This document shows, in pieces, positions 24,979-32,386 of a DNA stretch of 64,000 nt. The notes below the pieces were generated by a model that was not told the origin of the DNA, searched no databases, and saw nothing but the letters and a program-made list of their open reading frames with translations. Made by a program: the position numbers and the translations under genes. The DNA comes from UBA12567 sp964598425 (GTDB taxonomy: Bacteria; Planctomycetota; Phycisphaerae; Phycisphaerales; SM1A02). Each line of letters starts with the position of its first letter. The first letter of the stretch is position 1. The stretch is taken from assembly GCA_964598425.1 (NCBI GenBank), contig CAZRBV010000006.1, positions 1 to 64,000 on the forward strand. Reading direction: 5' to 3'.

Positions 24979-25533
24979 TGTTGCGTTGTGTGCGAGTGAT
25001 CAACGGATTGCCCGCGAGCGGAGACTCGCCGATCGGCCTGGGCAACCCTCCAACCCCAACTCCGAGCCGGGAGAGCCTATGGGGTGGGTGTCCGCAATCC
25101 GTCGCCAACTCCGAGCCGGGAGAGCCTATGGGGTGGGTGTCCGCAATCCGTCTCGCAATCCGTCCGCCAGGCGTCCTCAAGGCCAGAAACCGGCGTTGTT
25201 GACGTCAAGAATGGTGTTTCCCAGGTGGGTGGCTGCATACCGCAAACCTGGCAATCCTCCGCACACCTCTCTGTGGGGAATGAACAGGAACTCAGCGATT
25301 TCTGCTCGTTTTCTTCGTCGCCTGCTGACAGAAACCCGGGGCTGCAGCGGATACATGGTGACCCGGGAGCAACTCGCTCTACGAGGGCCTCCCGGATTGA
25401 GACTGACAAATCGCTCCCTTGCACACGAATGGGGCTCGCCGACGGTCGGCGGGCCCCGTTCGACTTTTCCAATGTCGCAATGAGTCGCCGTACAAACCGG
25501 GACGGCGCCGGAATCTGAGGACCACGTGGTGTG
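24979..25533. other. Intergenic stretch with a 49-bp tandem repeat
   Basis: About 550 bases between the terminator and the convergent HD-domain gene. It contains two copies of a 49-base unit (25056-25104 and 25105-25150) and otherwise only open frames without motifs, signal peptides or ribosome sites. The 185-residue minus frame (25077-25634) and 144-residue plus frame (25084-25518) cover the repeats and are judged non-coding. Confidence 0.5.
25056..25150. repeat. 49-bp tandem repeat, two copies
   Basis: The unit begins CCAACTCCGAGCCGGGAGAG and ends CGCAATCCGTCG; copies at 25056-25104 and 25105-about 25150 are essentially identical up to the CGCAATCCG end. A short partial copy, CGCAATCCGT, follows at 25153. 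The period of 49 is not a multiple of three, against a coding role. Confidence 0.85.
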
Positions 25534-27861
25534 TTAGCCCGCCTCGGCCGCCTCGACCCGCTCGCAGTCTTCTTCCGAGGCTTTGGTGTCTTCTTCGCGT
25601 GGGTAGGCGATTCGCCCATGATGAATGGCACCAACCCTCGCGAGGATCGCTTCCTTCACTTTGCTCAGCTCGGCCAGAGTCATCGGGCACTGGTCGAATT
25701 GGCCGTCGAGCAGCCGCTTCTGCGCGAGATCATGGACCAGACCCTCGATCTGCCCTGGCGTCGGATCGGCCATGGCCCGGGTGGCACTCTCCACGCAGTC
25801 GGACAGCATGAGGATGGCCGCTTCTCTGGTATTGGGCTTGGGGCCTGGATACCGGAACTCCACCTCCTGTGGTGACTCCTTGTCGCCCGCCTCCTCCGCG
25901 CGCTGCTTCGCTGCGTGGAAGAAGTACTCGACGAGGGTTGTGCCGTGATGGGACTCGATGAAGTGAATGATGGCCCGCGGTACACGGTATTCGCGAGCAA
26001 GCTCGATGCCGTCCTTGACATGGCCAATGATGACCAGGAGGCTCATTGCGGGGCTGAGATTGTCGTGTCGGTTCTCCCCGCCTTGCTGGTTTTCAACGAA
26101 GTACTGTGGCTTGTGCATTTTTCCGATGTCGTGATACAGGCCACCGACGTAGACCAGCAGTCCATCTGCGCCGATTGACTCCGCCGCTGCCTCGGCGATA
26201 CTCGCCACCTGCAGAGAGTGGTCATATGTGCCCGGTGCCCGCTGCTGGAGTTCACGAAGGAGCGGTCGCCTTGGATCGCGCAGTTCCGCCAGCGTCATCC
26301 CGGTGGTGATGTGGAAGAGCCGCTCGATGCTCGGCAGAATGCCCAAAACCAGGAAGCCGACGCACAGCGCCACGCCGCCACCTTGGGCGGCAGCAGAGAG
26401 AACCTGAAGCCATGCATCACCGAGATCGGGCAACTCGGTCATAGCGAGAACGACCGCGCCGACCGCCGAGACAATGGCAGCAATGCTCGATGCTCTGATC
26501 AGGCACGCTCTGCTCCGGACTTCATTGAGTTGAGCGACCAGCGTTCCCGCTCCAGCCATCAGGAGCAGGAACCAGCCAAGTGTTTCGTGCAACGCAAGTG
26601 TGACGATGGCGGCCTGTATCGCCCCAAGCGCGATGGCCAGGCGTTGGTCGTACGAGAGTCGAAGGATTGTGACCGACAAGAGCAGTGGCCCGAGAGAAGC
26701 AGCAAGAGTAAGTGCAGGCGCGTCTGCTGAAATGAGCACCGAAATGCAAAGTGAGACAGCTACGAGCAGACAAATCGCAACGAGTCGCAGCGGGTTCCTT
26801 GCGATTCTCTTGTGCGCCATCGATGTGAAAGCGGCCAGAAAAACAGAGAGTGCTGTGAGAAGGAGGACTATGCCGATTCGTGGGATCCATCTCGCAGACC
26901 ACGAGGATTCATTCGCAAAGACTTCGGCTTCACGGAGCACTTCCTGATGCTGCGCATCAGATACGCGATCGCCCGCAAGATAGAGCGTCTCGCCAGCCTT
27001 GTGCTCGATCATGACAGGCTCAACGCCCATGGCTGCTTCATCTCTGAGTGTGTCGGTGCGTTCTCGATCAAGCAGCAGGGACGGCCGTGCTTCCGTGGCG
27101 ATTCGGTTTGCAACCAGGCCGTCGACGGACGCGGGGAATCCGGCTCTTCTGGCAATCTCGCGGAGCCTCGGAGGTACGTTGCCATCCTGCAATTCGGCGA
27201 CGTTGAGCGGCTCACCTCGCAGCGGCCGCTCAAACATTCCGCTGTCCAGCCCGAGGGCGCGATTCGTTGCAGCCTGCGTCGAGAACAATTGGAATGTTTC
27301 TGGGTCGAGAATCGGTGCCTGAATGAGCGCTTCTTTGACAAGGGACTCTGACCACTTTGTCCACGCATCAGTTGGTCCGCCCGGGCCAGCAAATGGTCTG
27401 ACTGCGGCGAGCGTGTTCTCATTCAATTGAAAGAGCTGCTTCAATTCATCGGCAACATCGACAAGCGATTCAGTCCCCGCAACGGCAGTCGGGAGTCCCA
27501 GGAGAGAAGAGTGGAGTCGATCGAGCGCGGCGCTGTTCGGAACATAGATAAACGGCGAGGCTGCTCTGGCTTCATTTCTGAGCGTCTGCGTCGCAGAATC
27601 GTTTTCAAGCCGGTAGTCCAGCCGAGTCAATTGGGCTCGCTTGGTGATCAGGCCTGGATAGGTCCAGACCTGTTCGCGGGCCCATGCGACCAGAATGCTC
27701 AGGGCGATCAGAAACGAGAAGATGATGATTGCGGAGCGAATGAACTCCGGGCGCCGAATGGCCTGTCGAATGTCTGCTGCGGGCTTGGGGATGTTGCGGC
27801 GGATCTCCTGTCGACGCTGTTCGCTTCGTCCGGACGTTTTGGGCTTGTTCGAGGTGTTCAT
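25534..27861 (-). CDS. PgpH-type 7TM-HD phosphodiesterase
   Basis: A 775-residue membrane protein of the 7TM-HD family; PgpH members hydrolyse c-di-AMP. An N-terminal span (IIIFSFLIALSILVAWA) is followed by a large extracytoplasmic domain (about 65-300, 7TMR-HDED type), then a cluster of about seven spans (e.g. WIPRIGIVLLLTALSVFLAAF), and a cytosolic HD domain. In the HD domain the metal ligands are visible: TYDHSLQVA (the first His), GGLYHDIGKMHKP (HD), then ENRHDNLSP, FIESHHGTT and the later SDCVESATRA. The last 70 residues are rich in charged helices. Family function is established for c-di-AMP; a related cyclic nucleotide remains possible. Many genomes place it beside ybeY, which is not seen here. 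ATG at 27861. Confidence 0.87.
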   Translation of the reverse strand: MNTSNKPKTSGRSEQRRQEIRRNIPKPAADIRQAIRRPEFIRSAIIIFSFLIALSILVAWAREQVWTYPGLITKRAQLTRLDYRLENDSATQTLRNEARAASPFIYVPNSAALDRLHSSLLGLPTAVAGTESLVDVADELKQLFQLNENTLAAVRPFAGPGGPTDAWTKWSESLVKEALIQAPILDPETFQLFSTQAATNRALGLDSGMFERPLRGEPLNVAELQDGNVPPRLREIARRAGFPASVDGLVANRIATEARPSLLLDRERTDTLRDEAAMGVEPVMIEHKAGETLYLAGDRVSDAQHQEVLREAEVFANESSWSARWIPRIGIVLLLTALSVFLAAFTSMAHKRIARNPLRLVAICLLVAVSLCISVLISADAPALTLAASLGPLLLSVTILRLSYDQRLAIALGAIQAAIVTLALHETLGWFLLLMAGAGTLVAQLNEVRSRACLIRASSIAAIVSAVGAVVLAMTELPDLGDAWLQVLSAAAQGGGVALCVGFLVLGILPSIERLFHITTGMTLAELRDPRRPLLRELQQRAPGTYDHSLQVASIAEAAAESIGADGLLVYVGGLYHDIGKMHKPQYFVENQQGGENRHDNLSPAMSLLVIIGHVKDGIELAREYRVPRAIIHFIESHHGTTLVEYFFHAAKQRAEEAGDKESPQEVEFRYPGPKPNTREAAILMLSDCVESATRAMADPTPGQIEGLVHDLAQKRLLDGQFDQCPMTLAELSKVKEAILARVGAIHHGRIAYPREEDTKASEEDCERVEAAEAG

Positions 27862-28004
27862 CTCGGGATGCTCGTGGGATCCGGGAAGCGCGCCGCCGCA
27901 AGGAGGATAGATCTCAGGCCGTGGGCTGCAGTGTAACCCTCAAGAGGGAGCGTGCGCGGTAGGCTTCGCATCCGGCCGCCGAGCCGCGTCGTGAGGACTG
28001 ATCT

Positions 28005-28526
28005 ATGCATCGCTCGCCAGTTTGTATCGCGTTACCAGCCCTTGGAGCCTTTCTGTGTGGTTGTGCCACCCAGGTGGGGGCTCCAGCCTCGCCGGTCGAT
28101 GCGACGATGAGTTCCGGGCAAGCTGTGGCGGCGCGGTCTGTCATGGCGTCAGCTGTCCCGACAGCCGATGATGCGCTCCCGGTTTGCCTGCTTCCGGCTG
28201 ATGGAGTTCGCTGGTGCGATGTGCGTAACGCGGTTCGATCTGCGGGCTCGGCCAAGAATGCTCGTGTGCACTTTGCTGTTGTGAGTGAGGACATTGGAGC
28301 GAATCGATCTGCATTCTGTCTCACGACAATCGAGGGCTTTCCGGCATCGATTGTTGCAACCCGATCGGCCGAAGGAATTGTGTTTGAGGCGGTTGCTGGG
28401 CCCTATCCGGAGCTTGCTGCGGCGCGGGAGGCATCGGCCCACATTCAGGCGGCAGCGACTGAGGCGCTCCTGATCTGGGGCACGAAACCCGAACTTCCCG
28501 GTGATGAAGTTGCGGCTAGGCCGTAA
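28005..28526 (+). CDS. Small unrecognised lipoprotein
   Basis: A 173-residue protein with a lipobox-like leader, LGAFLCGC, making Cys20 the likely lipidation site; the preceding MHRSPVCIALPA is short but acceptable. No family is recognised. The mature chain has an alternating Ala, Ser and Pro linker (about 22-55), then a compact domain with ALPVCLLPADGVRWCDVRNAVR, VHFAVVSEDIG and AFCLTTIEGFPASIVATRS, the look of a small alpha/beta fold with two Cys pairs. It is divergent from the HD-domain gene (143 bases) and its stop overlaps the gatA end by 11 bases (convergent). It is probably envelope-located. Confidence 0.6.
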   Translation: MHRSPVCIALPALGAFLCGCATQVGAPASPVDATMSSGQAVAARSVMASAVPTADDALPVCLLPADGVRWCDVRNAVRSAGSAKNARVHFAVVSEDIGANRSAFCLTTIEGFPASIVATRSAEGIVFEAVAGPYPELAAAREASAHIQAAATEALLIWGTKPELPGDEVAARP

Positions 28527-29991
28527 CTGGGGGGCGGGCTGTGTGGAAGTCGGTGGCGTTCTGGAAGTGGTGCGCCGCTCGCAACAATGTGTCCTCGCCA
28601 AGCACCGGGCCCTGAAGCTGGATGCCTACAGGAAGCGAAGTGCCTTCGCTGCTCGCCATCCCGGCAGGGATTGAGACTCCGCACGTGCCGGCGATGTTCG
28701 CCGTCACTGTGTACTTGTCGCACAAATACATGGACAAGGGGTCAGCGTGTGTGCCGAAGCGAAACGCTGGTGAGGGGACGGTGGGGCCGAGGATGACATC
28801 GACCTGGCTGAAGAGCCTGGCGTATTCATCGTGGATCAGGCGGCGAACTTTCAGTGCTCTGGTGTAGTACGCGTCGTAGTAGCCGGCACTCAGCACATAC
28901 GTGCCGAGCATGATTCTGCGGCGAGCTTCGGCGCCCAATCCGTCACTGCGGCTGGCGCAGTACATCGCTTCGAGGTCGAGATCGTTCCCCGATGCGCGGC
29001 GGCCATATCGGATACCGTCAAATCGAGCGAGATTGCTTGACGCCTCGGCTGGTCCAAGTACGTAATAGCAGGCGATTCCGAGATCGGTCGTTTCGAGATG
29101 CACGGTTGAGACTTCGCAGCCGAGGCTTCGATACACGTCAGCGGCTTGCTGCACGGCAGCATTGACCGCAGGGTCGTTGTCGCTGGAGAGGTGTTCTTCT
29201 GGAATTCCGATTCGCAGGCCTTCAAGTGGCTGCTCAAGGATGTCGATGCCACGCGGTGGTGTGACTGCGGCCGACGTGTCATCGAGGTCGTCTTCGCCTG
29301 CAAGCACCTGGAGCAGAAGGGCAGCGTCCGCGGCATCACGAGTGAATGGCCCAATCTGGTCCATGCTGGGCGCAAACGAAACAAGTCCCCAGCGGCTCAC
29401 TCTTCCTCCAGTGGGCTTCAGTCCAGTGATCCCGCAGAACGCGGCCGGCTGTCTGATTGACCCTCCAGTGTCGCTTCCGAGCGCGCACGGCACCAGTCCT
29501 GCAGCGACTGCAGCGGCGCTCCCTCCTGAAGAACCGCCTGGCACGAAGTCAGGATCCCAGGGGTTCCGAACAACGCCAAAGGCGCAATGTTCGGTTGATG
29601 ACCCCATCGCAAACTCGTCGCATCGTGTGCGGCCGAGCAACACGGCGCCGGCAGCAGTCAACTTGCGAGTCGCGGTTGCGTCATATGGACTGACGAAATC
29701 CTCGAGGATTCTGGAGCCGCACGTCGCGGGCTCTCCCGCAACCATGATGTTGTCCTTGAGCGCGACAGGCACACCGGCAAGCGGACCAGGGTCTTCGCCT
29801 CGGGAGATGGCAGCGTCGATTCCTTCGGCCATGGCCACGGCGGTTTCAGCCCGCACATCCTGAAAGCATCCGAGACCATCGTCCACTGAACGAATGCGTT
29901 GCAGGAAGTACCCGGTAACATCAACGGCTCCGATGTCGCCACTGCGAACAGCGGTCGCAATGCCGCGCGCTGTATCAGGGATCTGGCTCAT
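28516..29991 (-). CDS. gatA: Asp-tRNA(Asn)/Glu-tRNA(Gln) amidotransferase subunit A
   Basis: The amidase subunit that releases ammonia from glutamine for the transamidation of mischarged tRNA. The 491-residue protein holds the Ser-cisSer-Lys triad of amidases: the Lys in PVALKDNIMV and the two Ser in the GGSSGGSAAAVAAG signature, followed by LGSDTGGSIRQPAAFCG. Length and motifs are those of true GatA. It overlaps the gatC stop with ATGA and so is coupled to it. gatB is not in the window, so the complex must be completed from another locus. Its C-terminus overlaps the convergent lipoprotein gene by 11 bases. Needed when the genome lacks GlnRS or AsnRS. Confidence 0.95.
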   Translation of the reverse strand: MSQIPDTARGIATAVRSGDIGAVDVTGYFLQRIRSVDDGLGCFQDVRAETAVAMAEGIDAAISRGEDPGPLAGVPVALKDNIMVAGEPATCGSRILEDFVSPYDATATRKLTAAGAVLLGRTRCDEFAMGSSTEHCAFGVVRNPWDPDFVPGGSSGGSAAAVAAGLVPCALGSDTGGSIRQPAAFCGITGLKPTGGRVSRWGLVSFAPSMDQIGPFTRDAADAALLLQVLAGEDDLDDTSAAVTPPRGIDILEQPLEGLRIGIPEEHLSSDNDPAVNAAVQQAADVYRSLGCEVSTVHLETTDLGIACYYVLGPAEASSNLARFDGIRYGRRASGNDLDLEAMYCASRSDGLGAEARRRIMLGTYVLSAGYYDAYYTRALKVRRLIHDEYARLFSQVDVILGPTVPSPAFRFGTHADPLSMYLCDKYTVTANIAGTCGVSIPAGMASSEGTSLPVGIQLQGPVLGEDTLLRAAHHFQNATDFHTARPPVTA

Positions 29992-30302
29992 GCGGCGCCT
30001 CCACCGTCGAGCACTCGTGGGACCGAGATGAATTCATCTTCGACGGCGGGTGCCATGGCGAGAACTTCCGCCACCGGCAGGGGCGGTGCAGGGTCGTCGT
30101 CGTGAAGGCGGGAGCAGTGCCCGTGCGGTGAGTTCATCGGCTCGGTGTCGGAGACATCGACCTCCGCAAGGCGATCGACGTGGTGCAGGATGGCTTGGAG
30201 GTCCCGTTCAAGGCTGACCAGCTCCTCGTCGGTGAGGGCCAGCCGGGCAAGTGCCGCTACATGCCGGACTTGCTGTTGATCAAGTGGTTGATTCGTGTCC
30301 AT
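29988..30302 (-). CDS. gatC: Asp-tRNA(Asn)/Glu-tRNA(Gln) amidotransferase subunit C
   Basis: A 104-residue GatC, the small linker subunit that ties GatA to GatB. The family start is visible: QVRHVAALARLALTDEELVSLERDLQAILHHVDRLAEVDVSD (helix pair), then PHGHCSRLHDDDP and VLAMAPAVEDEFISVPRVL at the end, the typical C-terminus. ATG at 30302 is right for family length; a longer frame upstream is unrelated sequence. The gene is first of the gatC-gatA pair and lies 87 bases from the divergent ptsI start. Confidence 0.92.
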   Translation of the reverse strand: MDTNQPLDQQQVRHVAALARLALTDEELVSLERDLQAILHHVDRLAEVDVSDTEPMNSPHGHCSRLHDDDPAPPLPVAEVLAMAPAVEDEFISVPRVLDGGGAA

Positions 30303-30389
30303 GGCATGGCAAGGTAGCGTCGCGCCGGTACGTGGCGTGGCTGAACCAACTACAATCTCAGGCCCGCCGTGGAGCGGGGGGGAACGCTT

Positions 30390-32141
30390 ATGAAGACCCT
30401 CCGCGGCATCCCGGTGGCCCCAGGCATTGCTCAGTCCAGCGCATTTGTGCTGGATCAGGCAAGGGAACGTATTGCCAGAGATAACGTTGCGGAATCGCGG
30501 CGAGCGGAAGAGGTCGCGGGTCTCGATCGCGCCATCGAGGCAGCAACAGCGTCGCTTGAGGGCGATCGACGACATGTCGAGCGTGATCTTGGCCCTGAGG
30601 CGGCTCAGATCTTTGACGTGCATCTGGTTCTCCTGCGTGATGCAGCCCTGATTGACCCGGTTCGATCACGAATCCGGGACGAGGGTGTGACAGCGGCCTT
30701 CGCCGTTTCCGAAGCGTTTCATGGCCTTGCTGAGCGATTTCGCACCATGGGAAGTCCCATCTTTCGGGACAAGGCACGTGATATTCTCGATCTTGAACGC
30801 CGGATTCTCGACCACTTGCTCGGCAGGACGCGAGAGCGGCTGGAGAAGGTGACCGACCCGGTGGTGTTGCTCGCTCATGAGTTGACGCCTGCCGATGCCG
30901 CATCGCTCTCGGGTGAACAGGTGTTGGCGATCGTGTTGGAGGCGGGCGGACGTACGGATCATGCTTCGATCGTCGCCTCTGCAATCGGGATACCGGTCGT
31001 CGTAGGCTGCGGCGATGTGCTCGGTGATGTCAACGACGGGGACCAGATCATCGTCGATGGGACCGAGGGGCTCGTCATCGTTCAGCCCGATGATGCCAGC
31101 ATCGCTCGGTACCGCCGCCGCAAGGAAGGACTCGAGCGATTCCGCGCTTCGGTCGCCCCAGCGGGTGAGACACATACGAAGGATGGAACCCACATTGATT
31201 TGCTCGGGAACATCGAGTTTGTCCGTGAGATCGACGGACTTCTGAAGGTAGGCGGCGACGGCGTTGGCCTGTACCGAACCGAGTTCACCTATCTCACAAG
31301 TGTGACCGAGCCAAGCGAAGATGAGTTATGCGAGGCGTACTCAACCGCGCTGCAGCGGCTGGGCGACCGGCCACTCACACTGCGCACCCTTGATCTTGGC
31401 GCTGACAAATACACGCAGGCTTTGGCGCTGGAGCCCGAACGCAACCCGTTTCTGGGTCTTCGGAGCATTCGATACAGCCTTCAGAATCTTCCGATGTTTC
31501 GACGTCAGTTGCGGGCAATTCTGCGGGCTTCGCCGCACGGGAATCTCCGGGTTATGTTTCCGCTTGTGACGACCGTTGGCGAGTTCCGGCAGGCCCGGAT
31601 GCTGCTCAAGGACGTCGCTGACGAGCTCAGAGACGAGGGCCATGCCGTGTCAGAGGATATCCCCGTCGGGATGATGGTCGAAGTCCCGAGCGCGGCCATC
31701 ATGGCCTCGACCTTCGCCCGGGTAGCGGACTTTTTTTCGATCGGAACCAATGACCTCATTCAGTACACCGTAGCGGTGGACCGCGGCAATGAGCGGGTCG
31801 CGAGCCTGTATACGGCGGCCAGCCCGGCAGTGCTGAGGCTGGTGAAAACGGTGGTTCGAGCCGCTCAGCGTCGTTCAGTCCCTGTGAGTATTTGCGGGGA
31901 ATGTGCCGGCGATATCACGTACACTATGCTCTTGTTGGGGCTCGGCCTCCGAAGCCTCTCGCTTGTTCCCGCTCAAATCCCCCGGGTCCGTGAATTGGTC
32001 CGGCGGGTCACGATTGAGGAGTGCGAGCGACTGGCAAGGCGAATCGGGTCCCTGGACTCCGAACGCGGGATTCTCAAAGTCCTGCGTGATGAACTCATTC
32101 GTGTGCTTCCCGAGATTGATGGCGAGTTGATCGAAGAATGA
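30390..32141 (+). CDS. ptsI: Phosphoenolpyruvate-protein phosphotransferase (enzyme I)
   Basis: Transfers phosphate from PEP to HPr in sugar or nitrogen PTS. The 583-residue protein has the full set of family sites: the N-terminal HPr-binding domain, H191 in GGRTDHASIVAS as the phosphorylated His, the PEP-binding barrel with RTEFTYL and FSIGTNDLIQYT, and C502 in SICGECAGD as the catalytic Cys. ATG at 30390 follows GGGGGGAA. No HPr, EIIA or sugar permease is nearby, so the system may be a regulatory rather than transport PTS, as is common in planctomycetes; that is an inference. It is divergent from gatC. The rne gene follows 245 bases downstream. Confidence 0.93.
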   Translation: MKTLRGIPVAPGIAQSSAFVLDQARERIARDNVAESRRAEEVAGLDRAIEAATASLEGDRRHVERDLGPEAAQIFDVHLVLLRDAALIDPVRSRIRDEGVTAAFAVSEAFHGLAERFRTMGSPIFRDKARDILDLERRILDHLLGRTRERLEKVTDPVVLLAHELTPADAASLSGEQVLAIVLEAGGRTDHASIVASAIGIPVVVGCGDVLGDVNDGDQIIVDGTEGLVIVQPDDASIARYRRRKEGLERFRASVAPAGETHTKDGTHIDLLGNIEFVREIDGLLKVGGDGVGLYRTEFTYLTSVTEPSEDELCEAYSTALQRLGDRPLTLRTLDLGADKYTQALALEPERNPFLGLRSIRYSLQNLPMFRRQLRAILRASPHGNLRVMFPLVTTVGEFRQARMLLKDVADELRDEGHAVSEDIPVGMMVEVPSAAIMASTFARVADFFSIGTNDLIQYTVAVDRGNERVASLYTAASPAVLRLVKTVVRAAQRRSVPVSICGECAGDITYTMLLLGLGLRSLSLVPAQIPRVRELVRRVTIEECERLARRIGSLDSERGILKVLRDELIRVLPEIDGELIEE

Positions 32142-32386
32142 TCTCGCTCCTGATTGACGAAGGCACGACACAAGCAACGTTCGATGCCCGGCTCGACCCG
32201 GATTGCTCCACGCTGGAGCCTCTGAGAGCCAGACCCGGGATCGAACATGGAACAGGACGGCCATGCCGATCTTGCTGAACAGACTTTGGAACATGGCATC
32301 CCCCGGCCTCCTGCCGGCGCGTGGATGCGTGCTTTTCAACGATTTGGCGGGTGTGCGTGGCTGCTCAATCACACGAAGGATTACCC

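Noticed and set aside
25077..25634. Minus frame of 185 codons and plus frame of 144 codons over the 49-bp repeats
   Set aside because: They cover a repeat whose period is not divisible by three, extend into the HD gene region, and lack domains or leaders.
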